From NCBI RefSeq assembly GCF_900250075.1, contig NZ_LT977071.1:1612941-1676940 (forward strand): 64,000 nucleotides of DNA, in the 5' to 3' direction. This stretch comes from Cupriavidus taiwanensis (GTDB lineage Bacteria > Pseudomonadota > Gammaproteobacteria > Burkholderiales > Burkholderiaceae). Every line of letters begins with the position of its first letter. Position 1 is the stretch's first letter. Positions 1 to 9,287 of the stretch are shown here, in pieces. The notes beneath the pieces were generated by a model. The model made no database searches and was not told where the DNA came from. It saw nothing but the letters and a program-made list of their open reading frames with translations. The position numbers and the translations under genes are program-made.

Positions 1-69
1 GCCCTGCAGCGCATCGGCGTCCATAAACATCCTTCCAGAGGACGCCGCCCACCACCAGAGGAGACAAGC

Positions 70-1398
70 ATGACTAGCCCTAACGAACAGGCGATCCGCA
101 AGGTCGCGCTGGCGTCCGTGATCGGCGCCACCATCGAGTGGTATGACTTCTTCCTGTACGGCGTGGTAGCCGGCCTGGTCTTCAACAAGCTGTACTTCCC
201 CGGCGACGACCCGCTGGTGGCCACCATGCTGGCCTACACCACCTTTGCGGTGGGATTTGTCACGCGCCCGCTCGGCGGCGTGATCTTCGGGCACTTCGGC
301 GACAAGGTCGGACGCAAGAGCATGCTGGTGATGACGCTGATGATCATGGGCGTCTCCACCTTCCTGATCGGGCTGGTGCCGACCTATGACAGCATCGGCA
401 TCCTGGCGCCGGTGCTGTTGCTGCTGCTGCGCGTGCTGCAGGGCATCGGCCTGGGCGGCGAATGGGGCGGCGCGGTGCTGATGGCGTACGAGTACGCGCC
501 GCCGCACCGCAAGGGCTTCTACGCGTCGCTGCCGCAGATCGGGCTGGCGATCGGGCTGTGCCTGGCCTCGGGCGTGGTGGCGCTGCTGTCGCTGACGCTG
601 TCGGATGCGCAGTTCCTGGCCTGGGGCTGGCGTGTCGCGTTCCTGATCTCGGCGGCGATGGTGTTCGTCGGCATGTACATACGGCTGAACGTCAAGGAAA
701 CGCCGGAATTCGCCGTGATCAAGCAGCGCAATGCCGAAACGCAGATTCCATTTGTCGACATGATGCGGCGCTACCCCGGCAATATCGTCAAGGGCATGGG
801 CGCGCGCTATATCGACGGCGTCTTCTTCAACATCTTCGGCGTGTTCTCCATCACCTACCTGACCCAGACCGTCAACATCAGCCGCACGCAGGCGCTGGTC
901 GGCGTGATGGCGGCGGCGATCGCGATGTGCTTCTTCATCCCGTTCTTTGGCCACCTGTCCGACCGCATTGGCCGCACGCGGGTGTATTTCTGGGGTTCGC
1001 TGATCACCGCGCTGTCGGCCTTCCCGGCGTTCTGGCTGATGCTGAACAGCGGCGGCAACACCATGCTGCTGTGGCTGGCGATCGTGGTGCCGTTCGGCAT
1101 CCTCTACGCCGCGGTGTACGGGCCGGAGGCGGCGCTGTTCTGCGAGCTGTTCGATGCCCGGGTGCGCTACACCGGGATCTCGTTCGTCTACCAGTTCTCG
1201 GGCATCTTCGCTTCCGGCATCACCCCCATCATCGCCACGGCGCTGCTCAAGTCGGGCGGCGGACAACCGTGGCAGATCTGCGCCTACGTGGCGTTCGCGG
1301 GACTGGTGTCGGCGCTGTCGGTGGCGCTGATCGGGCGGCGCGCGGGGACCCCGGAGCCGGGCGAGAGCGGCGTGCCGCTGCACGGCCCGGCGCGCTGA
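70..1398 (+). CDS. MHS-family MFS transporter (proton symporter)
   Basis: A 442-residue inner-membrane permease with about 12 hydrophobic segments. The N-terminal IEWYDFFLYG stretch and the loop GHFGDKVGRKSMLV between helices 2 and 3 are typical of the metabolite:H+ symporter (MHS) branch of the major facilitator superfamily, which imports organic acids such as 2-oxoglutarate, shikimate or citrate; the substrate cannot be read from sequence. The ATG at 70 is preceded by a strong AGAGGAGA ribosome site. Only 69 bases lie upstream in the window, so it could be the last gene of an operon that starts outside. The GntR-type regulator gene follows 77 bases downstream on the same strand and may control it. 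Confidence 0.9.
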   Translation: MTSPNEQAIRKVALASVIGATIEWYDFFLYGVVAGLVFNKLYFPGDDPLVATMLAYTTFAVGFVTRPLGGVIFGHFGDKVGRKSMLVMTLMIMGVSTFLIGLVPTYDSIGILAPVLLLLLRVLQGIGLGGEWGGAVLMAYEYAPPHRKGFYASLPQIGLAIGLCLASGVVALLSLTLSDAQFLAWGWRVAFLISAAMVFVGMYIRLNVKETPEFAVIKQRNAETQIPFVDMMRRYPGNIVKGMGARYIDGVFFNIFGVFSITYLTQTVNISRTQALVGVMAAAIAMCFFIPFFGHLSDRIGRTRVYFWGSLITALSAFPAFWLMLNSGGNTMLLWLAIVVPFGILYAAVYGPEAALFCELFDARVRYTGISFVYQFSGIFASGITPIIATALLKSGGGQPWQICAYVAFAGLVSALSVALIGRRAGTPEPGESGVPLHGPAR

Positions 1399-1432
1399 GC
1401 GCGGGGGCAGCGGCCAGCGTTGCGGCAGGCCG

Positions 1433-1475
1433 GCAATGTCTTAGAATGGCACCACGCTAATGACAGGGACATTGC
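1433..1475. promoter_or_regulatory. Inverted repeat in front of the GntR gene
   Basis: GCAATGTC (1433-1440) and its exact complement GACATTGC (1468-1475) lie 27 bases apart, and the right arm abuts the ATG of the regulator gene. An 8-bp arm pair placed here could be an autoregulatory operator, but the wide spacer and single occurrence make this weak. Confidence 0.3.
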
Positions 1476-2210
1476 ATGCAACCTTCGGACGGCACCGGCA
1501 CCGGAACCGGCACCACCGCCGCCCCGCTTCTGCCCAAGGTGGTGCGCCAGCGGCTGCACGACACCGTGGTCGACCACCTGCGCAACTTCATCGTCGAAGG
1601 GGTGCTGGCGCCCGGCATGAAGCTGAACGAGCGCGAACTGTGCGAAACGCTGGGGATCTCGCGCACGCCGCTGCGCGAGGCGCTCAAGGTGCTAGCCGCC
1701 GAAGGGCTGATCGAGATCTCGCCCAACCGCGGCGCCAGCGTCTCGCGCATGAGCGAGGCCGAGGCGTGGGAGGCGTTCGAGCTGATGAGCGGGCTGGAAG
1801 CCTTTGCCGGCGAGCTGGCGTGCGAGCGCATCACCGCGCCGGAACTGGCCGAGATCAAGGCGCTGCATTACGCCATGCTGGCCTGCCATGCCCGCAACGA
1901 CCTTCCCGGCTACTACAGCCGCAACCAGGAAATCCACGACCGCATCGCCGCGGCGGCGCGCAACCAGACCCTGCTGCAGACCTACCTGACGCTGAACCGG
2001 CGGCTCAAGGCAATGCGCTTCCGCTCCAACCACCAGACCGACAAGTGGGACCGCGCGGTGCACGACCACGAAGAAATGATCCGCGCGCTGGAAGCCCGCG
2101 ACGGCAAGCGCCTGGCGTCCATCCTGCGCCAGCACCTGCTGGAGAAGCGCGCGGCGGTGATGCAGATCCACCCGGATCCGGCCAGCGCGCCTGCCGTCCC
2201 CAACGCCTAG
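1476..2210 (+). CDS. GntR-family transcriptional regulator, FCD (FadR) subfamily
   Basis: A 244-residue DNA-binding regulator. An N-terminal winged helix (about residues 24-90) contains the family sequence LCETLGISRTPLREALKVL; the rest is an all-helical FCD ligand-binding domain with the usual acidic and histidine residues (NQEIHDRI, VHDHEEMI) that normally hold a metal near the ligand. Such proteins are mostly repressors released by small organic acids. It is preceded 77 bases upstream by the MHS transporter on the same strand, which suggests that transporter or the adjoining pathway outside the window as target. The first 20 residues are a low-complexity Gly/Thr repeat (GTGTGTG), so a later start is possible, although the next in-frame ATG lies inside the DNA-binding domain. 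Confidence 0.9.
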   Translation: MQPSDGTGTGTGTTAAPLLPKVVRQRLHDTVVDHLRNFIVEGVLAPGMKLNERELCETLGISRTPLREALKVLAAEGLIEISPNRGASVSRMSEAEAWEAFELMSGLEAFAGELACERITAPELAEIKALHYAMLACHARNDLPGYYSRNQEIHDRIAAAARNQTLLQTYLTLNRRLKAMRFRSNHQTDKWDRAVHDHEEMIRALEARDGKRLASILRQHLLEKRAAVMQIHPDPASAPAVPNA

Positions 2211-2222
2211 CGCGGCGCGCCC

Positions 2223-2954
2223 TCAGCGCCGCGTGGCCAGGATGCGGTAGCCGCGGCTGCAATGCTCCTGCGCCGCGGCGCGGGCTTCATCCGGATCGTC
2301 GAACAGGCCGGCCTGGGCAATCCCCGGCACCAGCACGGCCTCGCCGGATTCCGCGCCGAGGAAGCGCCCGTCGCGCGACTGGACGATATACAGCACGTCC
2401 GCCTCAACCTCTTCCACCGGCTGGCGCCAGCCGGCAGACTGGCCCAGGCGCCTTTGTCCGGGCACGCTGCCGCCCGCGCCGGCCTGCTGCTGTCCGTCGT
2501 CCGCGCCGCCTGCGCGGCGCGCTACCTGCAGGTTGTTGCGCACCTCGTTGACGCCCAGCACGTCCTCGGCCAGCTCTTCAATGCGGTACTTGATGCCGCG
2601 GTCGGCCACGGTGCCGGTCAGCGTGACGATGCCCGAGCCAACGTCGACGGTCACGTCCGAGACATCGTCGTCGGCATGCGCCAGCCGTTCGCACAGGTCG
2701 TCGCGGATGCGCGTGTCGGTGCGCTGGTAATTCTTGGGCAGCCGGCGCGACGCGGTCCGGGCCGGGATGCCGGGACGGTACTGGTCTTCCGGTCCCTCGC
2801 CGTCTTCCGTGCCATAGCGCGCCTGCCCGTAGCCAAAGCCCGCGCCGCCCGGATTGCCGCTGCGCCAGTGGTGTGCCTGGCGGGTATCGCCGGGCTCGCC
2901 ATAGCCGCGGTTGCGCCACGTTTCCCTGATTTCCGAGGGTGGATAGTCTTTCAT
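2223..2954 (-). CDS. BON-domain protein with an extra C-terminal module
   Basis: 243 residues, start ATG with GGAGG seven bases upstream. A Gly/Tyr/Arg-rich, probably disordered N-terminus (residues 1-75) leads into one BON domain (about 78-145: TRIRDDLCERLAHADD through DVLGVNEVRNNLQV), a fold found in OsmY-like stress proteins and thought to bind phospholipid. A linker and a compact C-terminal segment of about 60 residues (EADVLYIVQSRDGRFLGAESGEAVLV onward) follow; I do not recognise that second part. There is no signal peptide, unlike OsmY, so a cytoplasmic or surface-associated role is equally possible. Similar single-BON proteins occur widely in Burkholderiales, often stress induced. It is transcribed in the same direction as the broken hydrolase upstream. 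Confidence 0.8.
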   Translation of the reverse strand: MKDYPPSEIRETWRNRGYGEPGDTRQAHHWRSGNPGGAGFGYGQARYGTEDGEGPEDQYRPGIPARTASRRLPKNYQRTDTRIRDDLCERLAHADDDVSDVTVDVGSGIVTLTGTVADRGIKYRIEELAEDVLGVNEVRNNLQVARRAGGADDGQQQAGAGGSVPGQRRLGQSAGWRQPVEEVEADVLYIVQSRDGRFLGAESGEAVLVPGIAQAGLFDDPDEARAAAQEHCSRGYRILATRR

Positions 2955-3110
2955 GGATTGCCTCCGATCTGGACGCGTGTTCGTGCGCCGTGTCTGCTAT
3001 CGGTAGCATCATCCATGCCTCGCGACCGCCCACCGCAGCGCGCAGCGGCTCGCGCGCGCCGGACGGCCCCGCCGGCGTGTACCGCGCAAGCACGGCAACG
3101 ATCGAAGTTT

Positions 3111-3778
3111 TTACACGGTGGCGCCGGGCGCGGGCCGGTCGAGGTAGCCCCCGACGATACGCACCAGCAGCGGCAGCTTGCCGGTGAAGAAGTGATCCGC
3201 GCCCGGCACCACAACCACCGGCAATGCCTGGGGCCTGGCCCAGTCGAACAGCGCGGCCAGTGCCGCGCGCTCGTCGCGCTCGCCGTGGACCACCAGGCAA
3301 TCGGCCGGCACCGCCGGGTGTCATAGCTGCGATGGCCTTTCACCACGCCGTAGGGGGTGCCTGTCAGCACCAGGTGGCGGATCGGCACGGACTGCGCCGC
3401 CAGGGCCGAGGCTACATGGGTCATGACGAAGGCACCGAAGGAAAACCCGGCCAGCGCCAGCGGCAGGCCGGGATGCGCGTCGCGCAGGTGGGCCACTACC
3501 GCCAGCATGTCCTGCGCCTCGCCGCGGCCCTGGTCATGGGCGCCGCCGGAACCCTCCACGCCGCGAAAATTCGGCCGCACGGTCAGGTAGCCGCGCGCCA
3601 CCAGCGCCTTGGCCAGCTGGTGCGGCACCTTGTGCGTGGCCGCGCCGCCCAGCAACGGATGCGGATGGCACACCACGGCAATGCCGAGCGGATCGCCTTG
3701 CGGTCGGTCGACCAGCATTTCAATCGGCCCGGCGTCGCCGTCGAGCCTGGTCTTTTCGGTGCCTGACGCAACCGCCAT
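3111..3778 (-). pseudogene. Alpha/beta hydrolase (COG2945-like) broken by a one-base frameshift
   Basis: The reading frame opens with an ATG at 3778 (GGAG six bases before it) and encodes MAVASGTEKT, then a dienelactone-hydrolase-like core with VVCHPHPLLGGA and the nucleophile elbow LAGFSFGAF. After GVVKGHRSYDT the original frame turns into unrelated Arg/Cys-rich sequence running to 2951, while the next frame, 3311-3111, continues the family perfectly: CLVVHGERDE (acid region) and VPGADHFFTGKL (catalytic histidine). One extra C at the run 3316-3318 (read as GGG on the + strand) would restore about 222 residues. Either the gene is inactive or this is a homopolymer sequencing error. Function when intact would be a small cytoplasmic esterase or lipase-like hydrolase of unknown substrate. 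Confidence 0.8.
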
Positions 3779-4236
3779 GCGTTCTCCAGAAGATGTTGAG
3801 TGACTGAGTGCGGGCCGCGCATGGCCCGAAGCCCGTGATGTTACTGCGATGACGGCGAGCATGCCGATGGCGGTCGCGCGGCGGCGCGCATATGGATGCG
3901 TATCAATTTGTCACAGTGTGCCCGATCCGCCGCAGCATGCGGCGGTGTGGCGGATGCGCTTTTCTATAATTTCGCGAATCGCGGCGGGGCCGGTTGCATC
4001 CGGCCCAGCCCTCCGCGGCCAGCTGCCGGTGCCCTCGTTTGGGCGCATGGGGCCTGGCCGAACCATGCGCCGAGAGGATCGCCAGCGAGCGGCGTCCCCT
4101 CGCCTGTTCATTGCCGGTGTCCCGGCCGTTCCCGCATCGATCGCCGTGCCGCATCCTGCCTGATGCGGCTCGACAGGCGATCCCTTAGGTCGATGCCGGA
4201 CTGCCGCAAGCCGTCACCTGCCGACGAGATTCCGCC
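3779..4236. promoter_or_regulatory. Intergenic region with candidate promoter for the mechanosensitive channel gene
   Basis: A 458-base gap between the divergent hydrolase pseudogene and the MscS-type gene. A perfect TATAAT hexamer at 3965-3970 reads towards the channel gene, but no convincing -35 box sits 16-18 bases upstream. A short GC-rich hairpin (CGCCGC..GCGGCG, about 3927-3944) precedes it. I see no credible small gene in the gap. Confidence 0.35.
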
Positions 4237-6702
4237 ATGAGCAACGTTTCACGGCTCGCACTGGGCCTTGCGCTCGCTGCGCTATGCCACCTGATGCCAG
4301 CCACCCTGCCCGCCGCGAGCGCGGCGCCGGCGTCCGAGGCCGCCTCCGCCACCGAGGCACAGCAGCCGCCCGCCCTCACCCACACCGAAGCCAGCGCCGA
4401 ACTCAAGCGCCTGCAGACCGAGCAGGACCGCATCAAGCAGCAGGCCTCCGATCCAGACGGCACCACCAAGCTGGATGAGCTCGACCATGACCTGCACAAG
4501 CTCGATGCCGATGTCGACAAGCTGTCCGCCGCGCTGGCGCCGCAGCGCGCCCAGCTGCAGGCGCAGCTCGACGTGCTGGGCCCGCCGCCGTCGGACGGCA
4601 TCACCAAGGAAGCCCCGGCGGTGGTGCGGCAGCGCGCCGAACTGAACGCGCGGCGCCTGCAGCTCGATGCGCAGGTCAAGCAGGCGGCCGAGAGCAAGGA
4701 GAACATCGCCAACCTGAGCGGCCAGATTGCACGGCTGCAGCGCAGCCAGCTGAAAGACCAGCTGGCGCTGCGCTCCGACAGCATCCTCAACCCGCAGTTC
4801 TGGAAGCCGATGGTCAGCCCCGCCGCCGAGGACCGCGCGCGCATGGCCGCGTTTATGGACCAGGTAGAGCCGATGGTGCAGCTGGCGTGGCAGCCGTCGC
4901 AGCGCGCCGCCACCATCGCGCTGCTGCTCCTCGCGCTGGGCGTGTGGCTGCTGGGCAAGCGCCTGGCCGAACGCGCGCTGGCCTGGTTCTGCCTGAACAA
5001 GCTGCCGCCAACGCGGCTGCGGCGCAGCGCGCTGGCGCTGGCCACCACGCTCGCCACCGTGGCCACCACCGGCCTCGCGGTGCAGATCGTCTACAACGCC
5101 TTCACCCGCAACTATGAACTGCCGCCGGACCTGATGACGCTGTACGGCGGGCTGGTCAAGCTGACCCTGACCAGCGCCCTGATCGCGGGCCTCGGGCGCG
5201 CGCTGCTGTGCACGCGCCACCCGTCCTGGCGGCTGCCCGCGCTGGCCGATCCCGTGGCGCGGGCGATGAAGCCGTTCCCCGCGGTGCTGGCCGGGCTGTT
5301 GCTGCTGGCCGGCACGCTGGAACAGCTCAACCGCATTGCCGATACCAGCGTGCAGGTCACGCTGCTTGGGCGCGGGCTGGTCTCGCTGGTGGTGGTGCTG
5401 ACCATCGGCGCGGCGCTGCTGCGCGCCAACCGCGTGCGCAACGAGCTGGCCGCCGCCGGCGAGCAGCCCGAGGCGCGCGCCACGCTGGCGGGCATGATCC
5501 ACGCCGGCGTCACGCTGATCGTGATCGTGTCGATGGTGGCGCTGCTGGCGGGCTATATCAGCTTTGCGCGCTTCCTGACCTATGAGCTGGTCTGGTTCGA
5601 CATCGTGCTGTGCAGCCTGTACCTGCTGACCCAGGTCACGCGCGACCTGTTCGAAAGCCTGTTCTCGACCCAGCACGCCAGCGGCCAGGTGATCAAGCAG
5701 CTGTTCGGCGTCGACGATGCGCGCCTGGAGCAGGCCGCCACCATCCTGTCCGGCATTGGCGCCAGCCTGTTGCTGCTGCTGGCGGTGGTGGCGCTGCTGA
5801 CCGGCGGCTTCGGCACCACCCCCGCGGACCTGGTCAACAGCCTGGTCACCGTGCTGGGCGGTGAAAAGCTGCGCAGCCTGAACATCATGCCCGAGCGCAT
5901 CCTCAATGCGCTGGTCGCGCTGGGCGTGGGCATCTGGCTGCTGCGCACGGTGCGGCGCTGGCTGGATGCGGAGCTGCTGCCCAAGCTGTGCATGGAGCCC
6001 GGGCTGCGCGCGTCGCTGATCACGCTGTTCAGCAATGTCGGCTACGTGCTGCTGGTGCTGCTGACGCTGTCGCTGCTGGGCGTGCGCTGGGACAACCTGG
6101 CGTGGATCGTCAGCGCGCTGTCGGTCGGCATCGGCTTCGGCCTGCAGGAGATCGTGAAGAACTTCGTCTCGGGGCTGATCCTGCTGACCGAGCGCCCGGT
6201 CAAGGTGGGCGACATGGTCAGCATCGCCGGCGTCGAGGGCGACATCCGCCGCATCAACGTGCGCGCCACCGAGATCCAGCTCGGCGACCGCTCCACGGTG
6301 ATCGTGCCCAACTCGCAGCTGATCTCGCAGAACCTGCGCAACGTCACCATGAGCAACAGCACCCAGGGGGTGGCCTCGCTGCAGCTCACCTTCCCGCTCA
6401 ACACCGACCCCGAGCAGCTGCGCGACCTGCTGCTCGACGTCTACCGCGAGAACGAAAGCATCCTCGACGTGCCCGCACCGTCGGTGATGTTCAGCCAGCT
6501 GGCGCCCAACGGCATCACGCTGTCGGTGACCGGCTATGTCGGCAGCCCGCGCATCGCCGCGAATACGCGCAGCGACCTGCTGTTCGAGATCCTCAAGCGG
6601 CTGCGCGGCGCCGGCATCTCGCTGTCGGTGCCGCAGTCGCTGCGGCTGGAGAACATGCCGCCGTTCGGCCCGGAACCGGAGCGCGCGCTGGCGACCGGCT
6701 GA
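4237..6702 (+). CDS. DUF3772/MscS-family mechanosensitive ion channel
   Basis: An 821-residue inner-membrane channel. It opens with a cleavable signal peptide (to about residue 30), followed by a helical, Gln/Leu-rich periplasmic coiled-coil region (about 45-180) of the DUF3772 type, a run of about ten transmembrane helices, and a C-terminal MscS core. The core shows the pore helix and beta domain signature LSVGIGFGLQEIVKNFVSGLI, then ERPVKVGDMVSIAGVEGDIR and the conserved VPNSQLISQNLRN. Such large MscS relatives (MscK/YbdG-like architecture) release solutes on hypo-osmotic shock. The start is ATG; a longer N-terminus is not supported. It appears monocistronic, followed by the nested inverted repeat. 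Confidence 0.9.
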   Translation: MSNVSRLALGLALAALCHLMPATLPAASAAPASEAASATEAQQPPALTHTEASAELKRLQTEQDRIKQQASDPDGTTKLDELDHDLHKLDADVDKLSAALAPQRAQLQAQLDVLGPPPSDGITKEAPAVVRQRAELNARRLQLDAQVKQAAESKENIANLSGQIARLQRSQLKDQLALRSDSILNPQFWKPMVSPAAEDRARMAAFMDQVEPMVQLAWQPSQRAATIALLLLALGVWLLGKRLAERALAWFCLNKLPPTRLRRSALALATTLATVATTGLAVQIVYNAFTRNYELPPDLMTLYGGLVKLTLTSALIAGLGRALLCTRHPSWRLPALADPVARAMKPFPAVLAGLLLLAGTLEQLNRIADTSVQVTLLGRGLVSLVVVLTIGAALLRANRVRNELAAAGEQPEARATLAGMIHAGVTLIVIVSMVALLAGYISFARFLTYELVWFDIVLCSLYLLTQVTRDLFESLFSTQHASGQVIKQLFGVDDARLEQAATILSGIGASLLLLLAVVALLTGGFGTTPADLVNSLVTVLGGEKLRSLNIMPERILNALVALGVGIWLLRTVRRWLDAELLPKLCMEPGLRASLITLFSNVGYVLLVLLTLSLLGVRWDNLAWIVSALSVGIGFGLQEIVKNFVSGLILLTERPVKVGDMVSIAGVEGDIRRINVRATEIQLGDRSTVIVPNSQLISQNLRNVTMSNSTQGVASLQLTFPLNTDPEQLRDLLLDVYRENESILDVPAPSVMFSQLAPNGITLSVTGYVGSPRIAANTRSDLLFEILKRLRGAGISLSVPQSLRLENMPPFGPEPERALATG

Positions 6703-6739
6703 TTGTCGGCGACAGCGCCCGCTGCCCCCCTCGCGGTGT

Positions 6740-6861
6740 AATGCCGTTCAGTTAACCACTGTCGTTCCCGCGTAGGCGGGAACCCAGCGACTTCAGAAGA
6801 CGCTGGATTCCCGCCTACGCGGGAATGACGGTAGTGTTTGATGACTAAACTGAACGGCATT
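6740..6861. repeat. 122-bp nested inverted repeat, MITE-like
   Basis: Perfect 14-bp terminal inverted repeats, AATGCCGTTCAGTT (6740-6753) and AACTGAACGGCATT (6848-6861), enclose a second inverted pair (about 6761-6789 and 6801-6830) in which each arm is itself palindromic around TTCCCGC..GCGGGAA. The ten bases CCCCTCGCGG occur on both sides (6727-6736 and 6863-6872), resembling a target-site duplication. The element has no coding capacity. The inner TTCCCGCGTAGGCGGGAA type of hairpin is a common dispersed repeat in proteobacterial genomes; the outer ends make it look like a miniature mobile element. Confidence 0.7.
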
Positions 6862-6966
6862 GCCCCTCGCGGCGGCGTTTTCCACCGCCAGCGCCGCCAG
6901 CCAGCGGCCGAATCACCTGCTCTTCGTGCGCCGCCAGGCGCATAGGGCACGGCGGTGCCGCGCTAC

Positions 6967-7018
6967 ATATTCTCGTAGAAAGATTGTTCGTTTTGCTATA
7001 TTCTCATAACGAGAATAT
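6967..7018. promoter_or_regulatory. LysR-type operator: three ATATTCTC half-sites
   Basis: A perfect palindrome with 8-bp arms, ATATTCTC (6998-7005) and GAGAATAT (7011-7018) separated by ATAAC, sits 39 bases before the LysR gene start. A third identical half-site ATATTCTC lies at 6967-6974, 31 bases (three helical turns) upstream of the first arm. The palindrome contains the T-N11-A core expected of a LysR regulatory site. The local AT richness also marks the likely promoter. Confidence 0.65.
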
Positions 7019-7057
7019 CCAGACGACCCCGCTTGCGCCTGCCGCGCCCGACCGCCG

Positions 7058-7945
7058 ATGGAACTGGCTGAACTCGAAATCTTCCGCGCGGTAGCCACCG
7101 AGCAGAGCATCACCCGCGCCGCGCGCCTGCTGGACCGGGTGCAGTCCAACGTCACCACGCGCGTCAAGCAACTGGAAGAGGCGCTTGGCGTGGCGCTGTT
7201 CCAGCGCGACAGCAAGCGCATGCTGCTGACGCCCGAGGGTCACCGGCTGCTCGCCTATGCCAACCAGATGCTGGCGCTGGCCGAAGAAGCGCGGCAGTCG
7301 GTGCGGGGCGCCGCGCCGTCGGGCCGCCTGCGCATCGGCACCATGGAAAGCGCCGCCGCCAACCGCCTGCCGATGCCGCTGGCGCGCTTCCACGCGGCCT
7401 GGCCGGGCGTGGAAATCGAGATCCGCACCGGCACCACGCGCGCGCTGGTCGATGCCGTGCTCGACCACCGGCTCGATTGCGCCGTGGTCGCGCATCCGGG
7501 CGAAGGGCCGGCGCGCGCGGCCGATCTGGATGAACTGGCCCCCGGCCTGGAAGGCACCTACCTGTTCACCGAACACCTCCAGCTGGTGCTGCCGGGCAGC
7601 CATCCCAAGGTGCGCGGGCCCGGCGACGTGGCATTGCGCCGCCTGGCCGCCTTCCCGAAGGGCTGCACCTACCGCCAGTGCGCAGAAGCCTGGCTGGCGC
7701 AGGGCAGCGACGACATGCGCCAGCGCCTGGCCATCACCGAGATGCCGTCGTACCACGCCATGCTGGCCTGCGTCAGCGCCGGCACCGCGATGGCGATCCT
7801 GCCCCGCTCGCTGCTGGCGCTACACCGCGACACGGTCGACGTGCAGACCGTGCCGGTGCGCGCGGTGCACACCTATATCGTCAGGCGTGCCGGCTATGCC
7901 ACGCACGCCTGCGACGCCTTCGTGCGCGAACTGCGCGACGGCTGA
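7058..7945 (+). CDS. LysR-family transcriptional regulator
   Basis: 295 residues. The N-terminal winged helix-turn-helix (residues 1-62: ELAELEIFRAVATEQSITRA..NVTTRVKQLEEALG) is followed by a periplasmic-binding-protein-like effector domain beginning near GRLRIGTMES. The C-terminal part ends in a typical FVREL helix. The ATG at 7058 has no strong ribosome site, but the translated protein begins exactly where LysR proteins do. The clear palindromic operator just upstream suggests autoregulation. Downstream at 54 bases lies the nitronate monooxygenase gene on the same strand; it could be a target or simply a co-transcribed neighbour. The effector is unknown. Confidence 0.9.
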   Translation: MELAELEIFRAVATEQSITRAARLLDRVQSNVTTRVKQLEEALGVALFQRDSKRMLLTPEGHRLLAYANQMLALAEEARQSVRGAAPSGRLRIGTMESAAANRLPMPLARFHAAWPGVEIEIRTGTTRALVDAVLDHRLDCAVVAHPGEGPARAADLDELAPGLEGTYLFTEHLQLVLPGSHPKVRGPGDVALRRLAAFPKGCTYRQCAEAWLAQGSDDMRQRLAITEMPSYHAMLACVSAGTAMAILPRSLLALHRDTVDVQTVPVRAVHTYIVRRAGYATHACDAFVRELRDG

Positions 7946-7999
7946 CCCTGCCGTTCCCCTCGCTGCACCCTCGCCATCGACCCTGCCAAGGAGCGCAAA

Positions 8000-9118
8000 T
8001 TGACCCACTCGACTTCCACCGCTGACCGGCTGCCCTTGTTGCGCCGGCTCGGCATCCGCACCCCAATCATCCAGGCGCCCATGGCCGGTGTCAGCACGCC
8101 TGCGCTGGCCGCGGCCGTCACCAATGCCGGCGGGCTCGGTTCGCTCGGCGTTGGCGCCATGGATGCAGAAGCCGCGCGCAAGGCCATCCGCGAGACTCGC
8201 GCGCTGACCAGCGGGCCGTTCAACGTCAATGTGTTCTGCCATGCGCCGGCCGTCGCCGATGCCGCGCGCGAGCAGGCCTGGCTGGCCTATCTTGCACCGC
8301 GCTTCGCCGAATTCGGCGCGACTCCGCCGGCGGCGCTGCGCGAGATCTATCGCAGCTACGTCTCCGACGAAGCCATGCACGCGATGCTGCTGGAAGAACG
8401 CCCGGCCGTGGTCAGCTTCCATTTCGGGCTGCCCGATGCGGGCCGCATCCGCGCGCTGCGCGACGCCGGCATCGTGCTGCTGGCCAGCGCCACCTCGCTC
8501 GATGAGGCGCGCGCCATCGAGGCGGCCGGCCTCGACGCGATCGTCGCGCAGGGCATCGAGGCCGGCGGCCATCGCGGTGTGTTCGACCCGGCCGCCGTCG
8601 ACGAAGGCCTGGGCACGTTCGCGCTGGTACGCGTGCTGGCGACGCAGACCCGCCTGCCGGTGATCGCCGCGGGCGGCATCATGGACGGTGCCGGCATCGC
8701 CGCGGCGCTGGCGCTCGGCGCGCAGGCCGCGCAGCTTGGCACCGCGTTTATCGCCTGCCCCGAGACCGTGGCCGACGGCCCTTATCGCGAGGCGCTGCTG
8801 CAGCCGCACAAGCGTCCGACCGTGCTGACGCGGGCCATTTCCGGCCGCCATGCCCGTGGCCTGGCCAACCGCTTCACCGAGCTGGGTGCGGCAGCCGGCG
8901 CGCCCGCCACGCCCGACTACCCCACCGCCTACGATGCCGGCAAGGCCCTGCACGCCGCCGCCAAGGCGCACGGCAGCGCCGACTTTGCCGCGCAGTGGGC
9001 CGGCCAGGCGGTGGCGCTGGCCCGGGCACTGCCGGCGGCGGAGCTGGTCTCGGCGCTGGCCGGCGAGCTTGCCGCCAGCGCGCGCGGGCTGGGGGCGCTG
9101 GCCGAAACGCTCGGATAG
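8000..9118 (+). CDS. Nitronate monooxygenase / 2-nitropropane dioxygenase-like FMN enzyme
   Basis: 372 residues with the FMN-dependent TIM barrel of the NMO family: [19 protein letters not shown] at the start, the phosphate-binding region around [10 protein letters not shown] (the histidine corresponds to the catalytic His of the family), then [20 protein letters not shown] and [12 protein letters not shown]. The enzymes oxidise alkyl nitronates such as propionate 3-nitronate to the aldehyde and nitrite with O2, and detoxify them; substrate here is unproven. The start is TTG, chosen because AAGGAG sits seven bases before it and the protein begins as in homologues. It follows the LysR gene on the same strand. 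Confidence 0.85.
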   Translation: MTHSTSTADRLPLLRRLGIRTPIIQAPMAGVSTPALAAAVTNAGGLGSLGVGAMDAEAARKAIRETRALTSGPFNVNVFCHAPAVADAAREQAWLAYLAPRFAEFGATPPAALREIYRSYVSDEAMHAMLLEERPAVVSFHFGLPDAGRIRALRDAGIVLLASATSLDEARAIEAAGLDAIVAQGIEAGGHRGVFDPAAVDEGLGTFALVRVLATQTRLPVIAAGGIMDGAGIAAALALGAQAAQLGTAFIACPETVADGPYREALLQPHKRPTVLTRAISGRHARGLANRFTELGAAAGAPATPDYPTAYDAGKALHAAAKAHGSADFAAQWAGQAVALARALPAAELVSALAGELAASARGLGALAETLG

Positions 9119-9287
9119 GCGCTTTCGGACACGGCCGTCTTACCGCGTCTTGCACCGCATTAAAAAAGCCAGGTCCTAAAAGCCGCGGTTACAAAGCTAA
9201 CAAGTCGACCCGGGGCCCGAAACACCTTGATCGCCGCTTTGCGTCCATCATTCAGGAACACAAGCTGTGCATGACAAGGAGTCCGAA

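Noticed and set aside
4282..5676. - strand open frame of 464 codons
   Set aside because: Antisense of the MscS-type channel gene, with a composition of Gln/Arg/His typical of shadow frames.
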